NCBI GenBank assembly: GCA_964401995.1
Contig: CAYOAP010000013.1
Coordinates: 40,008 to 104,007 of the forward strand
Origin: DATCBF01 sp964401995
GTDB lineage: Bacteria > Actinomycetota > Thermoleophilia > Solirubrobacterales > 70-9
Reading direction: 5' to 3'
DNA length: 64,000 nt
This document shows positions 8,070-17,887 of this stretch, in pieces. Position 1 is the stretch's first letter. Each line of letters begins with the position of its first letter. Both the position numbers and the translations under genes were made by a program. Below the pieces are notes generated by a model, which was given only the letters and a program-made list of their open reading frames with translations, was not told the DNA's origin and did no database searches.

Positions 8070-8546
8070 TCAGCCGAGCGGGCCGTGTTCGACTTTGAGG
8101 TCGGTGAAGCCGTAACAAGTCTCGAAGCTGTCGGCATCTCCAGGGACAACGGTAGAGACCGAGGCAAAGACTCCGCGGTTACGAGTGAAGTGGACCTCGA
8201 CTCGGCCGTTGCCCTGGCGCAGATTGCTTTCGCCCGAGTAATGCCGTCCCCAGCGCCCATCGAAGCCGACCCTGCCACCTTCGATTTCATGGGCGTCGAA
8301 ATCGCGGACGTAGTCTTCGCCGGTTTCGGAGTTATGGCAATCCATGTCGATGTTGAAGGTGAAGTCGCTGACGACCCGATTGCGGACCTTGAAGAGGATC
8401 ACCTGGTTGCCTTCGACCGCTCCGTACCGGCCGTTGGGCGCGGGCGCCGGCCGCACATAGCGGGCCGCAGAGATGGCGGCGCCGGCGAGGACGACAGCGA
8501 TGATCGAAAGCGGGACTAGGTAAGTGAGCAGCGGTCGTTTGAGCAT
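8070..8546 (-). CDS. Membrane-anchored hypothetical protein
   Basis: A 158-residue protein with one N-terminal hydrophobic helix (residues about 7-28) that would anchor or export it. A short Ala/Pro linker leads to a beta-rich extracytoplasmic domain with two cysteines (in DMDCHNSE and ETCYGF) that could form a disulfide. No family recognised. It precedes the acetolactate decarboxylase gene by 12 bp in what looks like a two-gene operon, and is divergent from the ABC exporter operon. Confidence 0.6.
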   Translation of the reverse strand: MLKRPLLTYLVPLSIIAVVLAGAAISAARYVRPAPAPNGRYGAVEGNQVILFKVRNRVVSDFTFNIDMDCHNSETGEDYVRDFDAHEIEGGRVGFDGRWGRHYSGESNLRQGNGRVEVHFTRNRGVFASVSTVVPGDADSFETCYGFTDLKVEHGPLG

Positions 8547-8676
8547 GCCGGCCTAATCGGCAACATCCGCTCCTGGCTTGAGGCGTAGATATAGCCTGGC
8601 CGGCCGGAGTTCACGGCACGCTCGCTGGATGGCACGCGTCGCGGCCAACGGGCCGTCCATGAAAGCATCGGGCGCG

Positions 8677-9563
<887 letters not shown>

Positions 9564-9567
<4 letters not shown>

Positions 9568-10352
9568 GCGCCGAGGCAAAGCCGATGCGGCGGCTGGAAC
9601 CGGCGGCGATCGCCGGGGTGATGAGCCGCGAGGTCGCCAACTTCGGCACCTACTGGAAGGGGACGACCTTCTCCAGCCTGCTAGAACCGATCGTCTACCT
9701 GCTCGCCTTCGGGCTCGGGCTGGGGGCGACGCTGGTCAACGAAGTCGACGGCGTCCCCTATATCCAGTTCGTCGGAACCGGCATGGTCGCCACCGCCGTG
9801 ATCTTCTCCAGCGCCCTGCCGGCGATGTTCGGCACCTTCGTCAAGCACCGCTTCCAGAACACCTACGAAGCGATCCTGGCGGCGCCGGTCGACGTCGAAG
9901 AGCTGGTCAGCGCCGAGATGCTCTGGATCGCCGGCCGCTCCGCCGTCTACGGCTGCGTGCCGCTGATCGTCACCTTCTTCTGGGGCCTGGAACCGGCGCT
10001 GGGGATGCTGCTGGTGCCGCTCTTCGCCTTCGTCACCGCGCTCGGCTTCGCCGGCTTCGGCGTCGCGATGGCGGCGACCGTCGCCAAGATCGACCAGTTC
10101 AACTACGTCACCGCGCTCTGCATCACGCCGCTGTTCCTGATCGCCGGCACCTTCTTCCCGATCTCCGGCCTGCCCGAGGGCGTGCAGCTCGTCGCCCAGG
10201 TCAACCCGCTGCACCAGCTGGTCGAACTGGTCCGCGGCGGCGCCTTCGGCTTCGAAGCAGCCGACATCGCCCGCTTCGCCTTCCTTGTCGCCTTCGCCCT
10301 GATTCTCTGGCGCATCGCCGTCAGCCGCATGTCCAAGCGGCTGATCGACTGA
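9564..10352 (+). CDS. ABC-2 type permease
   Basis: Partner permease of 262 residues with about six membrane helices. It has the ABC-2 family pattern: TYWKGTTFSSLLEPIVYLLAFGLGLG near the first helix, then MFGTFVKHRFQNTYEAILAAPV on the cytoplasmic side and LFLIAGTFFPISGLPEGVQ near the end, as in NodJ-like proteins. The ATGA overlap with the ATPase gene shows coupling. Substrate unknown (drug, lipid or polysaccharide are all possible). Confidence 0.9.
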
Positions 10353-10356
10353 ACCT

Positions 10357-10402
10357 CGCATCCGACATTTACCCCACTGGAGTGTGGTCAAAGTCGGATG
10401 CG
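10357..10402. terminator. Long hairpin after the ABC-2 permease gene
   Basis: Perfect 10-bp arms CGCATCCGAC (10357-10366) and GTCGGATGCG (10393-10402) enclose a second imperfect stem (ACC.CACT with AGTG.GGT). It begins 5 bp after the permease stop and has no T tract. Such U-less hairpins are common candidate terminators in high-GC actinobacteria. It also lies downstream of the minus-strand ffs gene, so it could serve both. Confidence 0.55.
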
Positions 10403-10470
10403 GCGAAAAATGGACCGTGCGGCCGCCTTCGAAACGAGGTCACCGGGCGTGCCCGCCATGTTTGGCTCGA

Positions 10471-10564
10471 GCCGGGCTCACCTGCGGCACCCGCGGCATC
10501 CGCTTAAGGCTGCTTCCTTCCGGACCTGACCTGATTCGCGTGCCCACGTCGCGCAGGACCCGGC
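10471..10564 (-). ncRNA. ffs: Signal recognition particle RNA (small bacterial type, 4.5S-like)
   Basis: The minus strand carries the universally conserved SRP domain IV core (GGTCAGGTCCGGAAGGAAGC at about 10513-10532), the Ffh-binding symmetric loop and GGAA tetraloop. The ends pair: GCCGGG at the 5' end with CCCGGC at the 3' end, then CTGCG with CGCAG, giving an RNA of about 94 nt. Exact ends are inferred from this pairing. In many actinobacteria ffs lies next to dnaX; here about 4.8 kb separates them on the same strand. Confidence 0.93.
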
Positions 10565-10788
10565 CGTCAACGCCGCCCCTGGCGTACTGACCCCGACGGC
10601 CAGCCCCTCAGAACGGTATTCGGCCCCGCTAAAGCGGATTGCGGGTTACAAGGCACCGCTGACTCCCCGCCTAGCACGGTCCGTCCGCGATCCTACCCTG
10701 CCGGGCATAGGATCGCGCCATCGGGATCCAGGTCGACACAGATTCCTTCTTCGTCATCGTCGTCATCGCCGCCCTCGCGGCAGTCACG

Positions 10789-11955
10789 GTGGCGATCGTG
10801 CCGAAACGGTTCGCGCCGCCGGTGGTGGTGCTGGAGCTGATGCTGGGCATCGTCGTCGGGCCGCAGGTGCTCGGCCTTGCCCACACCGACGAATTCATCG
10901 ACTTCTTCTCCAACCTCGGCCTCGGCATGCTCTTCTTCTTCGCCGGCTACGAGATCGACTTCGAACGGATCAAGGGCAGGCCGATGAAGCTCGGCGCCTG
11001 GGGCTGGCTGCTCTCCGTCGCCCTCGCCTACGGGATCGGCGGCGCCCTGGCGGCGGCCGGGATCGTCGTCTCCTTCCTCTACACCGGCTCAGCGATGGCA
11101 ACGACGGCGATCGGGACGCTGATCCCGATCCTGCGCGACAACGGCGAGCTGAAGACCAAGTTCGGCACCTACCTGCTGGCGGCCGGCGGCATGGGCGAGT
11201 TCGGCCCGATCCTGCTCGTCACCCTGGTCCTCTCGACCGCCAACCCCCTGCACGAGTCGGCGATCCTGCTCGCCTTCGTCGCCCTCGCCCTCGCCCTCGC
11301 GATGGTCTCGGTGCGGCTGGCCTGGCGCGGCTGGCCGGCGCTGGAGCGGACCTTTGAGTCGAGCAGCCAGCTGGCGGTGAGGATCACCGTCGTCCTCGTC
11401 TTCGGCCTGGTCCTCTTGGCCGGCAAGCTCGGCCTCGACATCCTGCTCGGCGGCTTCGTCGCCGGGATGATCACCCGCCTCGCCCTGAAGGGGCACGAGC
11501 TGCAGGTCTTCGAGTCGAAGCTGACCGCCGTTGGCTTCGGCTTCTTCGTGCCCTTCTTCTTCGTCACCAGCGGCATCGGCTTCAACCTCGATGCGCTCGG
11601 CTCGCTTGGCGCGATGCTCAAGCTCGTCATGTTCTTCGCCCTCTTCCTAATCGTCCGCGGGACGCCGGCGCTGCTGCTCTACCGCGACGTGCTCAGCACC
11701 CGCGACCGCGCCGCGCTCGCCTTTTACTCGGCGACCGAGCTTCCCCTCGTCGTCGCGATCACGACGATCGCGACCGAGACCGGCCACATGCGGACCTCGA
11801 CCGCGGCGGGGCTGGTCGGGGCGGCGATGCTCTCGACCCTCGTCTTCCCCTTCGTCGGCCTCGCCCTGCGCAAGAAGACCGAGGCCGAAGCCACGAGCGG
11901 CGACGGCCCCTCCCCGGCTGCCGGGGAAGGCGCCGTCGCGCCCGCGACGAGTTAG
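10789..11955 (+). CDS. Kef-type cation/proton antiporter (CPA2)
   Basis: Membrane antiporter with about 12 helices, 388 residues from GTG 10789. It has LELMLGIVVGPQVLGL, then the conserved LGLGMLFFFAGYEIDFERI loop, ending in an Ala/Glu-rich cytoplasmic tail without an RCK/TrkA-N domain. GTG 10789 falls inside the expected first membrane helix. In-frame sequence upstream to 10720 (encoding GIQVDTDSFFVIVVIAALAA) would complete that helix, but holds no ATG, GTG or TTG. An ATC codon at 10720 preceded by AGGA is a candidate unusual start. Ions (K or Na) cannot be told from sequence. Confidence 0.85.
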   Translation: MAIVPKRFAPPVVVLELMLGIVVGPQVLGLAHTDEFIDFFSNLGLGMLFFFAGYEIDFERIKGRPMKLGAWGWLLSVALAYGIGGALAAAGIVVSFLYTGSAMATTAIGTLIPILRDNGELKTKFGTYLLAAGGMGEFGPILLVTLVLSTANPLHESAILLAFVALALALAMVSVRLAWRGWPALERTFESSSQLAVRITVVLVFGLVLLAGKLGLDILLGGFVAGMITRLALKGHELQVFESKLTAVGFGFFVPFFFVTSGIGFNLDALGSLGAMLKLVMFFALFLIVRGTPALLLYRDVLSTRDRAALAFYSATELPLVVAITTIATETGHMRTSTAAGLVGAAMLSTLVFPFVGLALRKKTEAEATSGDGPSPAAGEGAVAPATS

Positions 11956-13007
11956 CGGCGGACCAGCTTCAGGCTCTTGTAGACGGTCGCCTTGGCCTTG
12001 CCGGCCTTGACCGTCTCTTTGAACAGCAGCCGCTTGCGCTTGGCGACTTTCTGCAGCGCCTTCGGCTTCACCTTGAGCACGAACCGCTTCGTCTTGCCCT
12101 TGGCGATCTTCGCCTTGCGGGTCGAGGTCGCCGGCTTGTGCTTCTTCAACAGGCCCTGCAGCGTGGTGCGGCAGGCGGTCCCGACCTTGGCCGGGCAGCG
12201 CACCTTGACCGTGATGCGGGTGCCCTTCAGGATCGCCGGCCCGATCAGGCTGCTGCCCTGGATCAGGCTGAACAGCTTGCTGTCGGTGAGGCTGCCGGCG
12301 CCGTTGCTCCCAGCGCCACCGCTGCCTCCGGTGCTCGCCCGCAGGACGACGTTGTCGTAGTCGGCGCTACCGGAGACCAGCACGCTGGTGCCGGTCGTGT
12401 AGCCGGAGTCGATCTTGAACTTGTAGCGATCGCCCATCGTCAGGCGGGCGGGATTCACCGCCACTCCAGCGACCGGTCCCCAGTTGCCAGACCCGGCAAG
12501 GGTCCCTTTGTCGATCAGCGTCAACGAGCCGCTGGGGGCGCTGACATCGACGAGCTGGACCGAGTAGGTGGCCGAGCTGCCCGCCACGGCGAGAAGCTGT
12601 TCGACATCGGCGCGGCGATCCATCGTGAACCTGACCGAGGTCGGCGCGTCTCCGCCGGCGCCCGAGTAGCTGAACTGCGGGCTTTCCCAGGTGCCGGTCG
12701 CGGTGCCGGCAACACCGAGCACGCCGACCACGCCGGTGAACCCGGTGCGGATGAAACCGGCGCCGGAGCCTCCCCCGGTCGTTTCGCGCGAGTTCGTGAT
12801 CGTCGGGCAGAGCAGCGGCGGGATGCAGGAGCCGTCAAAGCTCGACGAGTTGGTCCAGCCACCATCACCGCTCTCAAAATCACGAGCCGCGGCACTGGGG
12901 GCGTATTCGCTGGCCGTGTTCGCGGCAGCCGCCACAGAGGCGGGCGCCAAGACGGCGCCGCAGCAGGCAACCACCGCAAAAACACAACGCAGGATTGGGG
13001 ATCTCAT
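11952..13007 (-). CDS. Secreted hypothetical protein with Lys-rich C-terminal domain
   Basis: About 351 residues from ATG 13007, chosen because AAAGGAG lies 7 nt upstream. A Sec signal peptide (ending PASVAAAA) is followed by a beta-rich domain with FESGDGGWTN, which resembles carbohydrate-binding or jelly-roll modules, and a Gly/Ser linker. The basic C-terminal domain is made of KVRCPAKVGTACRTTL and alternating K/V/L strands (KRFVLKVKPKALQKVAKRKR). A related Lys-rich beta domain ends the propeller protein at 26653. The last 4 bp overlap the end of the convergent antiporter gene. Confidence 0.7.
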   Translation of the reverse strand: MRSPILRCVFAVVACCGAVLAPASVAAAANTASEYAPSAAARDFESGDGGWTNSSSFDGSCIPPLLCPTITNSRETTGGGSGAGFIRTGFTGVVGVLGVAGTATGTWESPQFSYSGAGGDAPTSVRFTMDRRADVEQLLAVAGSSATYSVQLVDVSAPSGSLTLIDKGTLAGSGNWGPVAGVAVNPARLTMGDRYKFKIDSGYTTGTSVLVSGSADYDNVVLRASTGGSGGAGSNGAGSLTDSKLFSLIQGSSLIGPAILKGTRITVKVRCPAKVGTACRTTLQGLLKKHKPATSTRKAKIAKGKTKRFVLKVKPKALQKVAKRKRLLFKETVKAGKAKATVYKSLKLVRR

Positions 13008-13167
13008 CAGATGACTCCTTTCGATTGCGACACCGCGCAAAGTGCGGCATCGCACCGGAGCTACCCCTATGCCCCCGGCTCATCCCCAGCCTGGACGGAT
13101 GCACGACGGCAAGGCCCGGGCGCAGGCACCACGCAGGCCCAGCGCTCCTCGTATGATCCGACGCCCA

Positions 13168-13239
13168 GGGCGCGTAGCTCAGTGGGAGAGCGCTCGCTTC
13201 ACACGCGAGAGGTCGCTGGTTCGAAACCAGCCGTGCCCA
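13168..13239 (+). tRNA. tRNA-Val (CAC)
   Basis: A 72-nt cloverleaf. The acceptor arm GGGCGCG pairs with CGTGCCC (one G-U). The D arm is GCTCAGTGGGAGAGC, the anticodon stem CTCGC/GCGAG encloses TTCACAC with anticodon CAC, and the T arm is CTGGTTCGAAACCAG. CCA is not encoded. It marks the left edge of the defence gene block. Confidence 0.96.
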
Positions 13240-13262
13240 TAGCTCCAGAGGTAAAGAGGTCG

Positions 13263-14423
13263 CTACCCAGGGGTAAGTGAGGTTGGCCGCAAGCGGCCAA
13301 CCCAGGATCCGACGCGCTCGGCGAAAATGCCAGCGGCCTCGTGAGGATCTAGCTCGACATCGGCCGGCCAACTGACCTCGGTTATTTCAATGCGCCCGAC
13401 CTGGACTGGCAACAGGGCAGGAGAGCCCAGGGGGCGAAAGTTTGCGAGGACGGCGTGCTCCCTTTCCGCGGCGGCCGCAAAAGCCACCACCTCATATAGA
13501 TCCGGCCTGCTCCAGGAATCACCACCGAGCTTGTACTTGACATCGCCCACGGCAAGAACATCACCGAAGACAAGGTCTGGACTGGCATTCATTTTGGAAC
13601 CGCCGAATCGAAACTGCTTCTTCGTCACGGCCAGCTCGTCCGCGAAGCTCTCCCTCAGGATGTTCCGAATCCCAATCTCCACTGGCTTCGCTGTTCGAAA
13701 CAAGAATCCCCAGCCCCGCCCCAACCCCGCACTGAGACTGCGCCCGGATGACTCAATCACCTCGCGAGCTAGGGTCGCGGCATCTGCATAGTGAGCGGTC
13801 GTTCGCTCCGCCCGCGCCGATAAGTCGCCGGGGCAGAATTCCCCCACTTCGTCCATGCGCTTGATCGCCCGAATCGCCCTGCGACGAGTCTTCTCTGGAA
13901 ACGGCACGCCCGCAGCGACCACCTTCGCCGCTCCCAGAAGCAAGCGGTTAAGGGGGGTATCAAAATCGAAGGCCTCATACTCGCTAAAGACGGCGAGGCG
14001 GCCACGATAGAACAGGCGAGCCGAGTGCAGAGGTGACACACGGCCCCGGACGGACTTGAGTTCGCCCGTACGCTCGCGATATCCACGTGAAAGACCCTCC
14101 TCCAGAACGCGCTCAAGCGCAGTGACAAACCAGCGTGCGATGAGCTGTGCAAGATTCTCGTCCTCGCGGATAGAGGTTGGGCGCGGTGCCAGTCGCGGTA
14201 GGACGCCAGCTATTTCGACGAGATGAAGAAGGTGCCCCTGGGGGATCTTAGGCTTGACTACCAGCTGCATACGTGGAACAGCAACCATTCCGACTGAATC
14301 AACGACCGTCACCCGAGCGTGGTGGTCATCAATGCGGTTGACCCTGATCAGGGTGGCTCTTGAGCCCGAGATCGGATGCCCGAAGCGGTCGACACCCCGG
14401 GCGAGACTTTCACCCAGGGACAA
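13263..14423 (-). CDS. mcrC: McrC-like nuclease subunit of a McrBC system
   Basis: Nuclease partner of the AAA+ McrB protein in modification-dependent (type IV) restriction. From TTG 14423 it has 386 residues. The N-terminal beta region carries VGMVAVPRMQLVVKPKIP. The C-terminal PD-(D/E)xK nuclease shows PDLVFGDVLAVGDVKYK, with the catalytic Asp and D-V-K. The frame stays open upstream, and a CTG at 14507 with GAGAGG 7 nt before it would add 28 residues (LTPEARIEVVRESEEAEIAL) that look like the family's N-terminus and would overlap the mcrB stop by 11 bp. I consider that start likely. GC is visibly lower than in flanking genes. Confidence 0.9.
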   Translation of the reverse strand: MSLGESLARGVDRFGHPISGSRATLIRVNRIDDHHARVTVVDSVGMVAVPRMQLVVKPKIPQGHLLHLVEIAGVLPRLAPRPTSIREDENLAQLIARWFVTALERVLEEGLSRGYRERTGELKSVRGRVSPLHSARLFYRGRLAVFSEYEAFDFDTPLNRLLLGAAKVVAAGVPFPEKTRRRAIRAIKRMDEVGEFCPGDLSARAERTTAHYADAATLAREVIESSGRSLSAGLGRGWGFLFRTAKPVEIGIRNILRESFADELAVTKKQFRFGGSKMNASPDLVFGDVLAVGDVKYKLGGDSWSRPDLYEVVAFAAAAEREHAVLANFRPLGSPALLPVQVGRIEITEVSWPADVELDPHEAAGIFAERVGSWVGRLRPTSLTPG

Positions 14424-14496
14424 GAGTGCCCTCTGCTGCTCAAGGTCGAGAGCAATCTCGGCCTCCTCGGACTCACGGACAACCTCGATCCGCGCC

Positions 14497-17163
14497 TCAG
14501 GTGTCAGGCCAGTACCTCTCTCGCTTGAACTCCTCGACTATGTCCTCCTGGTCGAAGAAGTAGTCATCCAACAGGGGCAGGATCTGACGAACCCAAACTC
14601 GTCGCAAGTCCTCCGCAGTGAAACTATCTCGCATGAAGTAGGACTGTCCGATGGTGTGGTGACGATCAAGCTTGCTGGTAAGGTCCGCATTGAGTCTGGC
14701 AAAGCCGTCAACTAGTCCGTCGACTGCATTGTCCCGGCCCGCCGCCATATAGAACCGCTCGAGAGCGTTAGCGCTCGCGGTGCACTCAAAGATGTCGAAA
14801 CGACGCCTAAGAGCAATGTCAATGCTACGGATGCTCCGATCGGCAGTGTTCATCGTTGCGATGATCTTGAGGTTCTTCGGCAGTGAGAACGCTGGCGTTA
14901 GCTGCAGGTCGATCTCCTTGTTTCGATACTCAAGGAGATAGAGCAGCTCGCCGAAGACCCGAGGGATGTTCGCTCGGTTCATCTCATCGACGATCAAGAC
15001 ATGAACGTCGTCAGTCTTTTCGGCCGCCTTCGCGATTCGGCGGATAATCCCCGCCGTCTTCTCGAATGAGATCGCGCCGCCGTCCGAGACCACCGGCCGA
15101 AGGCCCTCAACGAACTCCTCATACCCATAGCTCGGATGAAGCTGCACGATCCTTACCCGCATCGCCTGGTCCTGTGTTACGTACCTCGCAATTCGCTCGG
15201 CGATCCAGGTCTTGCCCGTCCCTGGCGGTCCGGCAAGAATGAGCTGCCCTTTAGCGTCTAGGGACGCCAGCAGCTCGTCAAGGTCATCCTCAAACCACAG
15301 GGTCTGATCGGACAGCCACTTCTTATCAAGCGTCGGTACGCTAAGAGGCTCGTGCCCGCCGGGCAGAAACCGCTCATATACGAATAGAGGAGTGGTCTGG
15401 TTTGACAACGCCCCCTGCATCTTCTCCGGATCGGGATCGCTAGCTAGCGCGAGGCGACCAACAGGCCAGTCCGCGGGAAGTTCCTCGAAGCGCGAGAGAC
15501 GGACAAAAAGATTGCAGGCCGCCTTCTCGTAGTACCCGGCCATCCGCTCCTCATCAACGACATCTGGATTGACCGAGATCTCCTCGAGCTGAGCCCGCGT
15601 GGCAGTGCCGTCGCCGTAAAGGAAAACCTGAGTCGGAATACCTGCGTCGAGCTGCTGCTCGACCTGTTCGAGCTTCCTTGCGCCGATTGGATGGGGATTG
15701 GTGCCGAACTTCCCCCACCACACTGAGCCATGCTGGTCGGCAACGGTGCGATGCAGCGACACAGTGTCGGACTCATATTCGGGGGACCACTTGAATAGAA
15801 GGTGAAGTGGCTCCAGCTCGGGATCGAAATTCAACCCTGCGGCGCTGGCGCGGTCCAGCGCGGAAAGCATTTCGACCAAATCTGCCTGGAGCGTATTATC
15901 GGCGGGAACGCCTCCAGCGTCATAGCGAACGGCATATGCGCTCGCTGCCTCGTACTTCGCCGGACGCCCGCCGGCCTTGCCGAGGCTAACCTGATCTCGT
16001 GGCGAGCCTAGGCCTGCCGCAGACATCAGGTCCCCTGCGCGCTTGCGCAGCGGTCCAAGCCCACCACGAACCTTTTCGGTGCCCTGATTGAGGGAAAGGA
16101 AGACAGCGGAACCGTCTGCTGCGAATAGGTAAACGGCGTAGACACCAGCCTGAGCGGTGCCAGTTGAACCAGGCGGGTGTATGGCCACCCACGGGACGTC
16201 GGCAGGAGTTCCAACACCGACCCCAAAGGTGATCGGCCGCCCAGAAGCAATGAGCCGCTCGATCGCAGCGGGCGCATCATTCGAAAGAAGTTTCGACACC
16301 TCTGGCCGATCTTCACCGCTTGCGACACAGCCAAGTACCTGTTCAAGGATTTCCTGCAGGCTGATCTGTGACCCGGCGCCGATGTTGTCAGCGGACACTT
16401 CAATCGGAAGGTTTGAGGCAAGCGAGCGCAGAATCTCTTTTGACTCAACTGGGATCCTTGCAACAGTCGGGGGGCGGTTCAGCCACTTGGCGATGCGCTC
16501 GAAAAGCTCCCGCGGATGCCCATCCGAAATCCACTCCGTGGGCCGGATGTGGTTCAGGACCTTTGGCAAGTCCGGACGATGCTGATAAGGACCAGCGACC
16601 TCGCCTACTGCGACAAGACCCTTATGGGACTTCAGTGGCATCAGCACGATGTCGCCAACCTGCATTGACATAAAATCTCGAATCTGCCCCTTGCTATTCG
16701 CAACACGGCCGGGGGAATCGCCTCTGTAAACAGTTTCAATGCGCACATCTATCTGATCCGAGGTAAGCCCTGAAAGATCTGGAAGATCCGACCATCCGAT
16801 CCCACAGAAATCTTCGTCCAAGCACTGCTGCTCGGCTTCGCCCAGCTGGCCCGCCCGAATTAGCCAGACGCTGGCCGGTCTTTCTATCGGCTCCACTCGA
16901 AAGCCCAGCTCCTCCAGCTTTGAGGTGACTCGTGTTCCCCCGCGGATGTCAGTGCTGGTCAACGGCTCCTCATCGGGGTGCTCGAAACCGTGCGCCACGC
17001 CTGCGATCGCCTTCGATGGATACCGTTCGTCGTCGCGCACGACCACGAACGTGGTCGACGGGCCAAAGCCATGTTTTTCGAGAAATACCGCTTCTCCGAG
17101 ACGATCGAATTCATCCATCGCCGCCTCAACAGCATCCCGAGAAGTCAAGTCCACCAGGCCCAC
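14497..17163 (-). CDS. mcrB: McrB-like AAA+ GTPase/ATPase with multiple N-terminal sensor modules
   Basis: Motor and recognition subunit of 888 residues, far longer than E. coli McrB (about 460). In order: a ScoMcrA-head-like module (about 20-92, KHGFGPSTTFVVVRDDERYP); an EVE/PUA-like module (about 97-230, VWLIRAGQLGEAEQQCL and VGDIVLMPLKSHKGLVAVG); the MrcB N-terminal domain (about 300-415, FGVGVGTPADVPWVAI); another uncharacterised module (about 450-600); then AAA+ with Walker A GPPGTGKT (645-652), Walker B VLIVDEMNRANIPRVFGEL and the McrB signature MNTADRSI (771-778). Several modules probably read modified cytosine or related bases. Lower GC than the surroundings suggests transfer. Confidence 0.92.
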   Translation of the reverse strand: MGLVDLTSRDAVEAAMDEFDRLGEAVFLEKHGFGPSTTFVVVRDDERYPSKAIAGVAHGFEHPDEEPLTSTDIRGGTRVTSKLEELGFRVEPIERPASVWLIRAGQLGEAEQQCLDEDFCGIGWSDLPDLSGLTSDQIDVRIETVYRGDSPGRVANSKGQIRDFMSMQVGDIVLMPLKSHKGLVAVGEVAGPYQHRPDLPKVLNHIRPTEWISDGHPRELFERIAKWLNRPPTVARIPVESKEILRSLASNLPIEVSADNIGAGSQISLQEILEQVLGCVASGEDRPEVSKLLSNDAPAAIERLIASGRPITFGVGVGTPADVPWVAIHPPGSTGTAQAGVYAVYLFAADGSAVFLSLNQGTEKVRGGLGPLRKRAGDLMSAAGLGSPRDQVSLGKAGGRPAKYEAASAYAVRYDAGGVPADNTLQADLVEMLSALDRASAAGLNFDPELEPLHLLFKWSPEYESDTVSLHRTVADQHGSVWWGKFGTNPHPIGARKLEQVEQQLDAGIPTQVFLYGDGTATRAQLEEISVNPDVVDEERMAGYYEKAACNLFVRLSRFEELPADWPVGRLALASDPDPEKMQGALSNQTTPLFVYERFLPGGHEPLSVPTLDKKWLSDQTLWFEDDLDELLASLDAKGQLILAGPPGTGKTWIAERIARYVTQDQAMRVRIVQLHPSYGYEEFVEGLRPVVSDGGAISFEKTAGIIRRIAKAAEKTDDVHVLIVDEMNRANIPRVFGELLYLLEYRNKEIDLQLTPAFSLPKNLKIIATMNTADRSIRSIDIALRRRFDIFECTASANALERFYMAAGRDNAVDGLVDGFARLNADLTSKLDRHHTIGQSYFMRDSFTAEDLRRVWVRQILPLLDDYFFDQEDIVEEFKRERYWPDT

Positions 17164-17240
17164 CGTTTACCCCTTTCGAGTTTCTAGCCCGCTACAAGCC
17201 TTTCAAACAATGGGGTAGGCGTGACTAAAGGGGCCAGGCC

Positions 17241-17648
17241 CTAAACCCTCACAACCCGCAACGGCGAGTGCGCGCCGGCGATCTTCTCGTAGTCGCCATC
17301 CTGAGTGACGACGGGCAGGCCATGCTCGACCGCGGTTGCGGCGATTAAAGCGTCGGTGAGCTTGACCGTGCGCTGGGCACCAGCCGCACGGCAGTCGGCG
17401 ACCAGGCGAGCCCAAGTGACCATGATCGCCTCGCTAATCGGAATGGGGTCGGCTGCGCGAGCCAGAGACAGCGTGTCTGCGCGGCGGGCACGAATGTCGT
17501 CATCGACAGCGTTCAGCACCCCGAGCTGGAGCTCTCCGATCGTCACCACTGAGACCGCGACCCGGCCGGGGAGTTCACCCAGCGGCCGCTCGTCCTCTCG
17601 CGCGATAAAAACCGAGGTATCGAGTAGACCAGCGCCCGGGGAGCTCAC
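17241..17648 (-). CDS. vapC: PIN-domain toxin VapC
   Basis: Probable RNase toxin of 135 residues. PIN-domain acidic residues are in LLDTSVFIARE (first Asp), the Glu in VVTIGELQLGV, and the pair in KLTDALIAATAVEHGLPVVTQDGDYE. It overlaps the upstream antitoxin gene by 4 bp, the normal antitoxin-first order. It lies directly downstream of mcrB on the same strand side of the defence island. Confidence 0.92.
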   Translation of the reverse strand: MSSPGAGLLDTSVFIAREDERPLGELPGRVAVSVVTIGELQLGVLNAVDDDIRARRADTLSLARAADPIPISEAIMVTWARLVADCRAAGAQRTVKLTDALIAATAVEHGLPVVTQDGDYEKIAGAHSPLRVVRV

Positions 17649-17887
17649 AGCTCGTCCAGTGTTTCGCCGGCGAGAGAATCGAGCTCAGCCCCCAGCGCTG
17701 GATCGGCAGCGCGATCGGCGAGCTGCTCGCGCAGATGGGCACCGCTGAGCCAGCGGGTGCGCTGACCGTGGGGCACGATGTCGGCAGTCGGCTCTCCGTT
17801 CACGGTGAGCACAACCCGCTCTCCCGACTTCACGGCATCAATCACGTGAGCTGTCCGGTTGCGCAGGTCGCGGACCCCTATCTCCAT
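17645..17887 (-). CDS. vapB: Phd/YefM-type antitoxin (VapB)
   Basis: An 80-residue antitoxin from ATG 17887, selected because MEIGVRDLRNRTAHVIDAV is the canonical Phd/YefM N-terminus; the frame runs further upstream without family similarity. The N-terminal DNA-binding fold contains GERVVLTVNGEPTADIVP. The acidic C-terminal tail (ADPALGAELDSLAGETLDEL) would wrap the toxin. It likely represses its own operon with VapC. Confidence 0.9.
   Translation of the reverse strand: MEIGVRDLRNRTAHVIDAVKSGERVVLTVNGEPTADIVPHGQRTRWLSGAHLREQLADRAADPALGAELDSLAGETLDEL

Noticed and set aside
17216..17240. REP-like GGGGCCAGGCCC sequence after mcrB/vapC, with a similar AAAGGGCCTGGGGC near 48217 beside the second VapBC.
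   Set aside because: The two match only over about nine bases and show no common stem; too weak to call a repeat family.
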